DNA of 64,000 nucleotides from Diplodia intermedia (taxonomy: Eukaryota > Ascomycota > Dothideomycetes > Botryosphaeriales > Botryosphaeriaceae): contig JAKEKT010000023.1 in the NCBI GenBank assembly GCA_021495925.1, positions 367,430 to 431,429 of the forward strand, read 5' to 3'. Position numbers and translations under genes: made by a program. Below, one piece after another: positions 1 through 12,010 of this stretch (position 1 is its first letter; every line of letters starts with the position of its first letter). Under the pieces are notes generated by a model that was given only the letters and a program-made list of their open reading frames with translations, was not told the DNA's origin and did no database searches.

Positions 1-379
1 GCGGTGTGCTATGGGGGCCGGAAGGTTGACAAGTATCCATACGTCGTTGAGAGTTGATGTGAAATCAAATACGAAAGGCTTATGTAAATATTGGTACCAC
101 TTCTCAGTTATGCCTCCGGGCAATTGTTTCCTTTGATACCCTGTAAATAGCAAAGTTTTGGAGAGATGGGTTTCACCTCTGGTTTGACCAAACCGATGAA
201 ATAGCTCCCAAGTGCTCCTGAAACGGGCCATCGGCGGTGACTCTTCTAGTTCGGCAACGACCGACGCGAAGCCGAGTCGGCGGTGAAAAGAAAAACCTGT
301 ACCGTTAAAAGCATCGAGTTTACCCTGCGACTGTCCGATACTCGCATTTCACTGCGCACAGTCCTCTTCCACCATCGCC
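1..379. other. Upstream region, no gene seen
   Basis: This is the 5' flank of the histidine phosphatase gene. I see no conserved protein segment on either strand and no recognisable RNA gene. It probably holds that gene's promoter and leader. Confidence 0.5.
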
Positions 380-1449
380 ATGCCTCCAACACTTTATTTG
401 GTCCGTCACGCCGAGGGCGAGCACAATGTCAACGTAGGTATCCACCACTGAAGTCCGAACCCCTTATCTTTCCTCGTCTCTCTCTCTCCTCCAACTCGCC
501 CTGCCAGAAGTCGAGAAACATACGTCCCACAAACATTTCCAATCACCCTACACTCCCCCGTCCTCCCCGGAACTAACCCGTCGTCTCCAGCGCCGCCACC
601 ACCTCCGCGACCCCCACATCACCCCACTCGGCCACGCCCAATGCGCCGCCCTGCGCGACGAGTTCGCCGACAGCGAGAAGGTCTCGGTCGTGCTGGCGTC
701 GCCGCTGAAACGCACGATCCAGACGGCGGCGTACTGCTTCGGCGCCGCCCTGGCCCGACCCGACGTCCCCTTCGTCCTCGTGCCGCTGGCCCAGGAGGTC
801 GCCGCCAACCCGTGCGACACGGGCTTCCCCGTCGACGAGCTGAGGGCCGCGCTGCCCGAGATGGTGGACTCGGCGGCGGTGGGGTTCGATTTGGGGGCGA
901 AGGTGGATTTCGAGTTGGTGGAGGAGGGCTGGAACTCGAAGGTTTGTTTGTTTTCTTCGTCTCTCCCCTCTTCTTTTTATTTTTATTTTTTATTTTTCTT
1001 CTATATTACTTCCTCTCCTCTACTCCGGTCTACCATTCTCTCAACACCCGCGGAGAAGCACGAGGAACCTTCAACTGTCGACTAACACGAGCCGACAACA
1101 GAGCGGCATCTACACGCCCTCCTTCCCCGCCGTCGAGCGCCGCGCCGCGCTCCTCCGCGCCTGGCTGCGCGCCCGCCCGGAGCAGAACGTCGTGCTCGTC
1201 ACCCACGGCGCCTTCCTGCACTACCTCGTCGAGGACTGGGCCGACTACGACCCCAAGAAGGGCACCGGCTTCTGCAACTGCGAGGTCCGCCGCTACGGCT
1301 TCGCCGACGACGGGAGCCTGGCGGCGCTGGAGGGCGCGGCGAGCGAGCCCGGCTACGTCAAGGGCCCGAGGCCGGATTGGGTGAATCGGAATGTGCTGAG
1401 TGATGTGGATCCGGCGGCGGCGGTGGCGGGGGAGGAGGCGAGGCTGTGA
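380..1449 (+). CDS. Histidine phosphatase / phosphoglycerate-mutase-like protein
   Basis: The predicted protein has 250 aa in three exons (380-433, 591-941, 1102-1449), with both introns in phase 0. The N-terminus LVRHAEGEHN carries the catalytic RHxE/G signature (Arg9, His10). A second conserved arginine lies in SPLKRT (Arg59), and the late catalytic histidine lies in VTHGAFLH (His170). This is the residue set of the histidine phosphatase superfamily, branch 1. Family members are small cytosolic phosphomonoesterases or mutases, and many fungal copies are of unknown substrate. The length matches fungal homologues of about 240-260 aa. The start was chosen because the RHG strand must be at the extreme N-terminus. 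The substrate cannot be told from the sequence. Confidence 0.88.
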
Positions 1450-1761
1450 GGGGTGTGGTTGTGTTGGATCTTGATTGAGCGATAGACAGAGAGCATTTAG
1501 ATTTAGAGGTAGTATTATATTTGCGAAGCAGCTTGCTTGTTGAGAGTTCTAGGAGATAACAGAAATCGATGGAGTGGCTCTTTAACGACCTCAACACTTG
1601 TTGCCTTTGATCCAAGGTGAGACCCCGTTCGGAGAGACTCAGTGGCTTGAAGGAGGCCCCAGCATAAGTTAATGCTAACGATAGTAGGGAGATGAATTGC
1701 CCGGGTCAGTGTCGAAGATGAGTAAAGGGCCATTGGAGCGAAGATGCGTGGTGTATGCTCA
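1450..1761. other. Convergent intergenic region, no gene seen
   Basis: This is the tail-to-tail gap between the histidine phosphatase (+) and the DUF6594 gene (-). It probably contains both 3' UTRs. Nothing else was recognised. Confidence 0.5.
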
Positions 1762-2889
1762 CTACCCGTTTGAGACGCCGCCCTGAGAAACGAAAACGAC
1801 AAGGATGGCCGAGTAAGTTGCGCCTCCCACGAATATTTCTGCCAGACTCGCCCCGCTAAGCGCTGTGACTCCGCCAACAAAACTGGAAGCGGCCACGAAG
1901 ATGACGGCAAACTTGGCACCTATCGACGTAACGAAATTCAGGATAACGACGGGTACCAGGAGGATCACGACAGTGAACATGGCCACCAAGGCGCGGATGA
2001 TTGATCGGGCTCTTGGTCTGGTTATGGCGACTAGGCTTTCCGATCCGTCCCGAGGTGTCTTTATTTCCAGCCTTGGGTATCAGCAGGCTATTTCCTCTCT
2101 AATGCGTTGTGAGAATGTGGCTTGCCTTGCTAAACCGGCCTTTTCCGATTGTGAACAAGAAGTTGTCTATGTGGGGTATGAGTCGCTTCACGCCGCTGTT
2201 CTCTTCATGATCTATGTTGATCAATTCGTCCCATTCGGCATCCAGGTAAGCTTGCTCGTCTCTAGCAATCGTCGAGCCAACGAAAGCTTTTTGCTGTTGC
2301 ACACGTCTTTTTTGTGGAGTTGGTCTAGTAAGAAGCCAGTTCGTGCGTTGCACGAGGTCGTCTGATTGGATTAGCTACTGAACGACTCGATATGTGTGTC
2401 ATCGGTACTTGCCGTAGTCCTTGAGAGCGATGTCAAGTTCATCCAAAACCGTACGCCTTTCCTCGTTGTCATCGAGATCCAGACATCCAAGACGTATCTC
2501 GGCTGCCTCTCCATCGTCTGCTATTTTGAGCCTGCGTTCCAGACTCGTTATCTTGTTCTGTTTGACAAGGAGCATTCTCATGCGCACCGTTTTGAAACGA
2601 CGGAAATTTCTGAAGTCCCTCACCAGCGCAAGCTGGAAAGAGTACAACGGGTATCCACTCCGATACCCGCTCGCTTCACAGGCAAATCAATATCAGCGCC
2701 TGCAGGGATAACAGCTACACACCTTCTGCGGCAAGCCTCTCATGCGATCTTCCTTTTGGCACGCGACCAGCAGTCTCGCTCACGTCTATACCCACGCCCG
2801 CAGTAGGGGTGTTGACAGCTTCCACTTGCACCCTGTGTTACTGATGCGGGCGCAAATACTTCAAGTGGCAACTTACCATCCAGCGACAT
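1762..2889 (-). CDS. DUF6594-type fungal membrane protein
   Basis: The predicted protein has 303 aa in five exons: 2877-2889, 2723-2824, 2413-2673, 2136-2361 and 1762-2071. All phases close, and the total is 304 codons including stop. Three features match the DUF6594 layout known from Pezizomycotina: an early FRRFKTVRMRMLLVKQNKI block, a middle acidic segment with the DYDDLVQRTNWLL block, and a C-terminal hydrophobic bundle (ALVAMFTVVILLVPVVIL, then two more hydrophobic stretches). The protein is expected to be an integral membrane protein with a cytosolic helical N-terminus. Its function is unknown. Intron 3 is read as a GC-AG intron (donor GCAAGT), because only that choice restores the frame and the conserved DD dipeptide. 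The 13-nt first exon is the least certain part. Confidence 0.72.
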
Positions 2890-3181
2890 TGTATGTAGAA
2901 AGACCGGCGATACACCCCGCGTAATGACGGATGAACAAGATTGATAAGGCTCGGTTCACGGGATGGATTTCAGCCTGATGATAAGTACCTATATGTAAGC
3001 AAGCGACTCAGCTCACACTGCTATTATTAGACTGCCGTCACACAAACAACTTCCCCGCTTTCTCTTCACGACATCTTGACTAAATTGCAGTGTGCGCACA
3101 ATCCAGGATCACTACTAGTCTACCGAACCTTCAGAAGACACATTTGTCTCCAAACGCAAACCTTGTTATCCTTCTGAAGCC
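2890..3181. other. Divergent promoter region
   Basis: This is the gap between the DUF6594 gene (-) and the small 79-aa gene (+). No coding segment was recognised. It presumably carries promoters for both. Confidence 0.4.
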
Positions 3182-3526
3182 ATGAGCGGCGCGGTTCTCA
3201 TTTCCAACAGGTCGCCGCGGAGAGCCTTGTCTGCAAAGTTTGCCGTAAGGGACGCTGTACGTTTATATTCGCACCCAACAACACAGACGGCTCCTTTCCT
3301 CGTATCGAAGGTCATATTTGCGCGCGGAAGGGTGTACTACAATCTCTGCAACAAAGGGGATATCACCAAGTCGGAGGGGGAACGAATTCCAGAAGAGCAG
3401 CTCGGTAAGATCCTCATGTTTCTTCCCGCCTTCTGTCATCTGCGAGGCTCACGCCCGCGGATAGTTTGGACCTTCGTAGCTTTGAGGAGTTAACATAATA
3501 CGGCTCTAGAAATCTTCAAGGAGTAA
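3182..3526 (+). CDS. Small hypothetical protein (79 aa), possibly truncated
   Basis: Two exons are proposed (3182-3404 and 3510-3526), joined by a GTAAGA...TAG intron, giving 79 aa. The middle resembles small fungal proteins with a beta-rich core: a residue pair like KFAVRDAVRLY, then PFLVSKVIF, then YYNLCNKGD and an acidic end EEQLEIFKE. I know no function for such proteins. After the TAA stop the same frame stays open to about 3669 with coding-like composition. The stop could therefore be a nonsense mutation that shortened a longer protein, or it could be the true end. There is no signal peptide or membrane segment. Confidence is limited because there is no firm family match. Confidence 0.42.
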
Positions 3527-4303
3527 TTCAACGAATCCGACGTCAACGCAACAGCCAGTCCCATAGCCAACAAGGCTCGATGTTTGTTCCGCGCCGGAGG
3601 TCGACGGTCTACACCTGACGTTGGGGCGACAAACCTGGATGCTTTGAAGGAACGCAGGCATGGGACATGATGGCTTGTCGACCGGTTACTTGGAAATCAC
3701 GGCGTATCTTCTACAAAGGTCAGCGTACAACTCTTCATGTCAATGGAAATACAGGGCGTGGTTGTGGCAAGCCGCACACCATGCGGTCATCAATTCGCAT
3801 GAGTCTTATGACCCGAACCATGCCATCGCTCGTCTTCCATCTCAATCAACCCATTTCCCTGCGGACTCAATGAAGCGTTCATTGAGACATGCCCTCTTTC
3901 CGCATCGCCCCCAGATTCTATCCCAATCTGTATACACACGAAGCAAATCTCTCTCATGCCGTGTAAAGTATCAACATTAAACACAAAACAGAACTCCAAC
4001 TTCATCGTCCTATCCGAGAAGCAGCAGAAACGTCAAATCATTCGTCTCTTTCAAAACCTATGCGATGAAGGTGGGGGGTGTCCCTCTCTTTGAAGCGAAA
4101 AAAACAAGAACAACAGAGTAGGAAAGTCGTGACTCATCAAACAATTTCAGCCGTCTGAAACGACAAATGCTTCTAGCGTGTATATGTGCGCGCGGCGCCG
4201 AAAGAGCCGAACTCGTGTGGGCGACAATGCCCGGGGAGAAGCGAATTAAACAATCAACATAAGACCACCGTCGTGAGTATGTGAAGACTGCGTCGAAAGA
4301 AAA
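3527..4303. other. Intergenic, possible decayed coding tail
   Basis: The first 140 bases continue the open frame of the preceding small gene after its stop. The rest holds the 3' flanks of the small gene (+) and of the DUF4048 gene (-). No other gene or RNA was recognised. Confidence 0.35.
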
Positions 4304-6403
4304 TCATTCAGCCTTGCTGGTCTTGGGTGGAGTCATGGAGGCGATATACTCCTGCAGGGCTTCGGCTTCGGCCATGGAGCCTTCGGTCGGCGACGTGATG
4401 CTCTTCTCCCATTCGTCCATGAAGTTGGAGGCCGCGCGTTTGACGTTGCTAGGTGAGAGCTTGCTCAGGGCGTGCCACGGAGAGGCCGGGCCCGTCGAGG
4501 AGCGTTTCGCGTCGCGGACTTTGCCGAGATCGAGAGGTGCTAGTCCGGGGCCCGAGCTGGAAATTGCAGTGTGTTAACGAGATTATCGAGAAATTGTAGT
4601 CGAGAAAGGCCACAAGTTCAAGCTTGAGTCGTGGACGGTTATATCTCCATCACAACAGCGCCGTGCTTTCTGTGAAGCCTGACCCTCTAAAACTTGAACT
4701 TGACATACCTGGCCTTGCGTTCGTACGTACCTGGTACTGGTCCGCGGGCTGCTACCATCGGAACAGTGGGAAGCCTGGCCTTCGGAGACCGAGCTGTTAG
4801 TGCTCGAATGGCCGGGAGTGAATTTGTCGTCTTTAGGTGGGGTCTCCCAGTCTTCCCAACTCTCTTCAAAGCTCTGGCTGGAGCGGTTCTGAAGCTTCTG
4901 CGGAGTGGCGTGCTTGACGACTGCGGGTTTCGGTGCCTCGATTCCGTGCTCCTTCCAGAAGTCCGTCTCGATGTCTATCAATGCGGAGCCATCACCGGAA
5001 GGCTGCAGCGATTTCGGCTTACGCGCATGGCCCATGCTCTTTGATCGGCCAAGACTGGTAGACGAGCTGGAACCGATATTCGCTCCGCTGGGTTGACGGC
5101 GGACCGGGTGGCCGGCGCGAGTCGGAGTACCATTGATCGCCTCATCGCCCACAGTGGCCTGACGCAGATCCTCGAAGAAGGTCCATAGGCCGTCCTTGAG
5201 GTCCGTGGCCATCTGCTTCCCAGTGCGCACAAGTGCGTCACCCTGATCCACCTGGTCGGGGGATTCATTTGCGATATCCGGCGTGGTAGAAGAGCGTATA
5301 CGACTAGGGGCCCGGCTGGGGATGTCGTCTGACCTTCTCTGGGTGGGCTTCGGGAAAGAAGTATCGGGCATGGTCTTGTCAGGAGACAGCAAGGAGAGGG
5401 TGCGGGTATGGCGGGATCCGCTAAAGACCCTCCTGTTCGAGCTCCGCTGGCCGTTTAGAATTGCTCTTCTGCGTTCCATCTCCTTCTGCATCCAGCTAGG
5501 ACCATCCGGATCATCGTCAATGATGCCGAGGTTGGTGTTGAGCGGACGCAGCGGATGGAAGCCATAACCCTCCTTCTGGCCCTTGCGAGCAGCCTCCTGA
5601 TTTGCCCATTGCTTCTTCAACTCCTTCAAGTGTTCTTCAGCTTTTGCAAGCTCGTCCCTCAACTCTAGCACACGTCGTTCCTGGGCGGCCAGCGCCGTGA
5701 AGAAGTTGCCGTCGGGCGGAGGCGAGGCGAGAGAAGGCTGGAAAGCATCGAGGCGGGCCGGGCTGGCGCCAACCCATGAGGCTGGGCGAGCGCGCCGGGG
5801 CGACGGAATGTGGCCGGGCGAGGCGGGTTGCACAGGAACGGGGAAATTGAGGGAAAGACGTTTGTTCTGGCGGCCGGCGGTTGCGTCGGCATGCGACATT
5901 GAGCGAGCGTGGGCGGGCATTGGCGACGGTTGAGGGAGCGTGGAGACGGCGCTGGAGGTGGAATGAGAGTGGTGGTGCCCCCGGGAATTTGGATGAATGC
6001 TTGACTCTGCAAGTGGGCCCCCTGAAAGCGTGAGGTCTGGGTCGCGGCCGGGAAGGTCGCGCACAGATTCGGCGGGACGTTGACGCGCGGCCGGATGAAG
6101 GTCCATGTTGTCGGCCAGCTCGCTCAAAAGCTGTTGGTCCTCCACGGCATGAAGTTTCGAATGCGGCGGCGGGAGAGCAGGCGGTGCTTGCGGTCGCGCA
6201 CGCGGCGACAGCAGGCCAGCGACCAGCAGTAGCGAGATTTGCGTCAAGCCTATGCGCCGCCCGCGCCAATGGGCGAGCGTCGAGGCCGACAACGCGATGC
6301 CAATGCCAATCCCAAGAACGACAAGGCTTCTGCTCAGCGTCGGCCAACTGGAAGGGACGAGGTCTGACATGGGACATGGGCGTGCTTGAATGCGGAATGG
6401 CAT
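4304..6403 (-). CDS. DUF4048-domain protein
   Basis: Two exons are proposed: 4731-6403 and 4304-4556, joined by a GTACGT...CAG intron in phase 2. They give up to 641 aa. The protein is Ser/Pro-rich and mostly disordered. It has a coiled-coil-like stretch (AAQERRVLELRDELAKAEEH) and a conserved block MATDLKDGLWTFFEDLRQAT, which I recognise from fungal DUF4048 proteins. The C-terminus ends FMDEWEKSI and then an acidic tail. The molecular role is unknown. The start is uncertain. ATG codons lie at 6403, 6370 and 6106. The first 100 residues include a hydrophobic run atypical of the family, so the 6106 start (542 aa) may be the real one. Repeated RxxS sites (for example KRLSLNF, GRSKSM) suggest phosphorylation. 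Confidence 0.8.
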
Positions 6404-8215
6404 CAGGCGGACCGCCGCATCTTATTGCCTGGCCCGAGGTGGCACAGTGTGCGCGAACGCCATCTCCGCCGGCGTCGTGCAGCAGCGGACACAGTCCCCA
6501 GGGCAACGCACGGGCAGCAACGGCCGCCAAAACGGGCGTCGGCGACGTGATTTGCGGAGAAGCGGGTGGCTGACAGGACCCTACAAAAGGACCCATTAGT
6601 AGGCCGGCTGCTCCTCCAAAGGACTGCAGTCTGCTGCCGCAAGATGGACGCTGGCTTTGTTGCGCCCTGGCCATCCGCTACGCATGAAAAGGCAAGATGA
6701 GCTCCGTTAAGGACCGTCGATCTTGAGGTGCTCCACCAACGGCCCATGGAACGGTCGCGAACCGGCCGCCTGCACAGCGAGGTACCGCAGCAGCTCGCAA
6801 GCACCTCGGGCAGCGCCCCCAAAACACCACAGCTGACGTCTGGCGTCGAAGCTCACGCGGATGGAAAATCACCTTGTATGACACAGCTAGCTCGCTGAGA
6901 ATGCGGCCCGAATCCCTCTTCACAAATCGATACCCTTTTTTTTGTAGGATTTTTTTCTTTCCAGGGACGTGACGGGAATATCCACAGCCGCTACTCTGGC
7001 GTAAGCCGAAGTATTCCAGAGCGTCGGATCCATTATCTACCCATTGGCCTCTGGTCGCCCGCCCTAGATCGGCTTTAGAAGAAGCTAGTGCGCCTGCAAA
7101 ATGTTCGAGAATACTAGGGCGTTGCGCCAATGAGGAGCGGTGAACGCTGCGGTGGCTGGGAGAGCCCGCGTGAACGCTGGATCTGACGACGTGGTCCCAT
7201 TTGACGGCAGCGTCGGATCGCGATACCCACTGGTTCGCTGCGGGCCGGTGCGAATTCAGAATGAGGCGAGCTCGATCGGTCCAGCCTTGGGCAGATCGGC
7301 AGCGAGAAGTTGGCCATCGAGCAGGGCTGTCGAAGCATTTTCGGGGCGAGTCACGCGCGTGGAGCAATCGGCGTGTTTCCAGGGCCCGATCGCCGCCGGA
7401 GCGGCACATGACGGACGTGGCCCACTTGGTGTTGGCGGGGATGCTTATCTGCCGGGCGGTGAGCGGGGTGCGGCGCGCTGCCACTGCGGCAATGACGCGA
7501 TGGCAAGCAGCGTCGCGTACGCACTTGTCGTTGGGCTGAGGACACGCGCCCAACGCCGCAGAAAATTGCCGACTATGAGGTCACGGAAATTGCGAGGGAA
7601 CGGCCAGGCCGAGGGAAGGCCACCTTACGAGCGAGGTGTCTCGACTCCAGTCAGGCTGACCCTGATAGAGTTTGCAGGCTAAGCCGCGACGGGCGGCACG
7701 TCAACACGGCGGGAGCCTGACGAACGGCGAAAAGAGCCGCCGCAGGCAGAGACGTGGCGCAGCTGGGGGCCAATGAGCCCGAGGCGTGCGACCTCAGAAC
7801 CAGCTTGCACGCCGCCTTGCTACTGCAGGAACCGCCCTCAGCAACAACAGCGCCGGCCAGATCGGCTTTTGCAAGGCGTTTGCAGCGGCGGATTTGCGCA
7901 TGCGTGCGCGCCTGCAGTAGTGGCTGACGCGGGCGGCCGACGCGTTTCGCGTCTGCGTTCTCGGTGGCTGGCGTTGGGCTGGTCGCGCGACGCGCAGATC
8001 ATCGTGCGCTCTCTCGTTCGCTCGGTTACTGTGGAGATGCGCATCGTCACCGCTATCTGCCAGTGCCATAGCGCTGAAGCTGCCCGCACGCCCGGGCCCC
8101 CAACCTCCAGCATTCATATTTGGCATCTCTATCCCCCAAAGAGGCGCGCGGCTGGTGCTACCTGCACACTACAACTCTGTCTCGCAAACCCTCCGTCCGG
8201 AGAAACACAGGAGCC
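6404..8215. other. Long divergent intergenic region (1.8 kb)
   Basis: This gap lies between the DUF4048 gene (-) and the GCK-III kinase (+). Several long GC-rich open frames exist, but none shows a conserved domain, consistent codon use or a splice structure. I read the gap as promoter and leader sequence of the two genes. The last 80 bases before the kinase ATG are a C/A-rich leader. Confidence 0.5.
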
Positions 8216-10448
8216 ATGCAGCTACAGGACTCCGACAACTACCAGGTGCTCGAGGAGCTTGGCAGTAAGTGCTGTCCGTCGCTCAGCTGCGTCCATCGCT
8301 GACCACTCCGCAGGCGGCAGCTTCGGCGTCGTGTACAAGGCCATTGAGAAGTCCACCGGCGACATTGTCGCCATCAAGCATGTGCGTCCCTCTGCTTTCG
8401 TCCCGTCCCGACCCGCCCACGCTGACCTCGGCCTTGCAGATCGACCTTGAGGGCAGCGACGATGACATTCGCGAGATCCAGCAGGAGATTGCTCTGCTCA
8501 GCACCTGCGCCAGCGACTTCGTCACCCAGTACAAGACCAGCTTCGTGCGCGGCGTCAAGCTATGGATTGTCATGGAGTTCTTGGGCGGCGGCTCATGCCT
8601 GGATCTGGTGAGGACATACGCTCAGCTGTGAGCATGGACCAGCTGACCTGACGATCGAACAGATGAAACCAGGTCCCTTCCGCGAAGCCCACACCGCCAT
8701 CATCTGTCGTGAGCTCCTTCTCGGTCTCGACTACCTCCACCAGTCCGGCAAGATCCATCGTGATATCAAGGCTGCCAACATTCTCCTTGCCCAGAACGGC
8801 AAGGTCAAGATCGCCGACTTCGGTGTCGCCGCCCAGTTGACCAACATCAAATCCCAACGCATGACGTTCGTCGGAACACCCTACTGGATGGCTCCCGAGG
8901 TTATTCAAGAGATGGGCTACGACTTCAAGGCGGATATCTGGTCTCTAGGAATCACTGCGGTCGAGCTGGCAAAGGGCGAGCCGCCCCATGCCGACACCCA
9001 CCCCATGAAGGTCCTGTTCCAGATCCCCAAGGCTGCTGCCCCGCGTCTGGAGGGCAGCGAATTTTCCAAGGAGTACAAAGACTTCGTTGCGTCTTGCTTG
9101 GTCAAGGATCCCGACAGGAGGCCTACCGCCAAGGAGCTTCTTAAGCACAAGTTCATCCAACGTGCTGGTAAAGTCGAAGCCCTGCAGGAGCTCGTTGAGC
9201 GGAGGAGAATGTATGATGCAAGGAGCAACAAGCGTTCTCATCCCAAGTACTACGAGGAGACAATGTGGGTTCATTCTTTTTTTTTTTCGGTAATCCGTTG
9301 CTTACTTTGACCTCAGGCGCAATATTTCCTACGATGACGAAGAGGATGATGAGTGGGTCTTTGACACGGTCAAGCCGGTCAAGACTCAGAAGAAACGGAC
9401 TCCTTCCAAGGCCGATTTCCCCGCCGGGCTGATGGACAAGCACGATCTCGACTCCACGCCTCTGAGCACGTCCGCACCAACAAGTGGCTTCAAAATGGGT
9501 ACCGCCCTCCGGAGACCGTCTTCAAGACACTCGAATTCCACCTTCAACCAAGGATCGGCCCCTTCGACTGCTCGTCGGAACAGCGCAGCCCGCGAGCCTC
9601 TGGCCGTCGATATGTCCCTCGGAAATGGCCACCCGACTGTTCGCCAGTTCCGCCGTGACTCTTCAGCTGCACTTGAGTCGCACCCAGAAGAGGTTTCCTC
9701 CCGCCCTTCAAATCTCAATGCTTCCTTCTCCTCAGCAGATACGCTGATTTCCGAGGTGCAGAATGAGAACACCCCACCCCTGACTGGAGGTGCCCCGGGC
9801 ACAGTGTCTCGGCTGACCAAGGAATCACTTATGGGTCGTCGTGCCTACGTCAAAGCCATAGATGGCGCCTTTCAAGATACCCATGCTCAGACCGGGTCCC
9901 AGCAGAAGCGGGACGCTCTGGCAAAAGCCGCACAGGCCTGGTCTGCATTGGACAGGGTAGACCCGGAAGCCGAATTCTTGCTCCTGCGCAACATGATCGA
10001 CAGGATTCAGTCGGATCCTAAACTCGCAGCCGCGCTGGGTGTCGCTCCGTCTGGGATGCCCAACGTGCCGATGACTCCGACAAAGAGTCACGCCCCTGCT
10101 GTTCTTTCGCCAACCTCCACATCGCACCACAAGGGCAGTGGTGATCCTTTCTATGACTCGAACTTGTCTCCTCCGGCATCGGCAAGGAGCAAGCTCCTCA
10201 TGGCTCAGAACAACTCGCATCTCAAGTCACACCATCGCCGTCGCCAAAGCGCCATTAGCGTCGCTGGCAGCGACCACAGCAGCAACAGCAGCAACGGCGG
10301 TGCCGAGGGGCGCAGAGGCTCTGCACACATTGATGAAAGGAAGCTTCCCGGCTACAGCAAGCCTGGTATGGATCACACCAGCGACCTCGCCAATGTTTTG
10401 TACGGACGATGGACCGAGGCCCTGGCAAACAGGTGGAGTAGGTTCTAA
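8216..10448 (+). CDS. STE20-family germinal centre kinase, GCK-III (MST/Sid1/SepL-like)
   Basis: Five exons (8216-8264, 8314-8381, 8440-8607, 8663-9264, 9317-10448) give 672 aa. An N-terminal kinase domain spans about residues 8-262. It has the glycine loop GSGSFG (16-21), the ATP lysine in VAIKH (Lys38), HRDIKAAN (Asp129), DFG (147-149) and the STE20-type activation segment GTPYWMAPE (from residue 166). The very short N-terminal lead and the sequence YDDEEDDEW after the domain fit GCK-III kinases of fungi. Those act upstream of NDR kinases in septation and polarity (SIN or MOR networks). The C-terminal 400 residues are Ser/Pro/Asn-rich. They contain HRRRQS (Ser607), which fits the NDR consensus HxRxxS. 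Which GCK-III paralogue this is (Sid1/SepL, MST-1 or Kic1/Nak1 type) cannot be settled by eye. Confidence 0.95.
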
Positions 10449-12010
10449 ACAACCTCATGCTGCACCCATACCCAACACTTGCATTATTTCTTCTTCTTCT
10501 ATTCCATGTCAATATCTCAACGGGGATGTTTTCGGCAGTTTTCCAGAACACCAAAAAGTCAACCCATACTTTTAAGGATAGCTTTTTTGTTTCTGTATAC
10601 TTGGAGGCTTGGGTCATTTCTTTTACTCCCCACGGTTGGTCAAGGTCGGGGGAATTTTCCGATTTCTTTACTCTTTGCATAGCGGCGGATACCTCTACTT
10701 CACATTGGCGTTTATGTCTTCATCAGTCTGTCACTTCCACGAGCACCATTACCACACCTTATTTCTGCCAGCCAACCATCGTACGGTCGTCGCTACTTTA
10801 CGCATTCCAGAAACGAAGATCATGACGAAGAAAAAACAAACAAACATGGCTTGCTTGCTTGCTTGTCTGCATTGCTTTTGCTGTTGTATACCATTTTACC
10901 AAGCACACGCATTATCGTTTGAGAATACGAAGGGGAGGGAAGAGATACCATTAGCGGAAATTAAGCGTTGCATTTGATATTTTGGATTTGCTGTACTGCC
11001 TCTTTGTTCTTTCGACGCGGATAAAGATACGTAACGAACTGCGGGATCTGGTAGGACGACGCTTTGGATTTTTGTTGTCTTGAACTGGGGTTCCAGTATC
11101 TAGGTTCTCTTTTACGTTGTTGTCTGGCTTTCGCCCATGAGATGAAACTGAAATAATCAAAGAAATAAGAGAAAGAGTTCGGCTTGTCTCTTTCCACCTC
11201 ACTACAACGATCCTCACCTTCGTCCACGTCGTTCCCCAACTGGTCTTCCGCTCGTGTTTTGCAAAACTCTGTACGGAAACTACCCTCCAATCAGGAATGT
11301 CCAGCATCTCCCATCTCAGTGACTCACCATGCAAAGAAGCAGAACAAAGCCACAACTTGAGGGCACCACAGCCGCGCCGTTAATAATTTTCATGTACACG
11401 AATACCTTTCCTTATTCTATGACATATGATACTTTTTGTCTCCTCTATGAGTGCAGTTAATGAGGTTGTTAAAGCGCCGATATAAGTGTGCAATGATTAT
11501 GTAAGTTCTAAGTCGATGCGTGATCTCATATGAAGTCCGTGAAGAGCAGAAACTTTGTTGCCTACCACGTGCAATGGAAAGGGAAATATTGTTCGAGTTC
11601 ATCAGTCGGTCATCCTCGCCCGTCCCACCTCGTGCTCACTCATGCAGAACCCTACGATCGTATCAGAATCGGCCATTATGGTAGTAGTAGTATAGAAGAG
11701 AGAAAACGCGAAAGGACCCAAGAAAAAGGGCCAGACTCTAGCTAAAAGTTGAATCACTCGCGAAAAGAACAAAAACAAGCTTTCTTCTAAAAAGCCGTGA
11801 AATCAATTCGTTCTGGCCCACAAGCCAGCCCTCCCATGCCCGGTCGTGCCATGCATGCATTTCATTTCGGATGTTTCAGAATCGTCGACGAGCCCGTCCC
11901 GAAAATGTCGAGATCGTTGAGGGAAAACAAAAGGACAAAAGAAGGCCACCCTGAACGCCCTAGGCATCAACCTTTTGATGATTTCCTCCCGTTGTTGATG
12001 TCCCCATCTA
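10449..12010. other. Convergent intergenic region (1.6 kb)
   Basis: This is the tail-to-tail gap between the kinase (+) and AP-1 mu (-). It is T/A-richer than the flanking genes, with a short GCTT repeat (GCTTGCTTGCTTGCTTG near 10853) and the palindromic ATGCATGCAT near 11851. It is long for two 3' UTRs. No conserved protein or RNA gene was recognised. Confidence 0.5.

Noticed and set aside
5637..6674. 345-aa open frame on the minus strand overlapping the DUF4048 gene
   Set aside because: It lies in another frame of the same strand, is Arg/Ser/Pro-rich noise typical of GC-rich shadows, and lacks any conserved block.
6678..7553. 291-aa minus-strand frame in the DUF4048/kinase gap
   Set aside because: No domain, biased Arg/Cys composition and no splice or promoter support.
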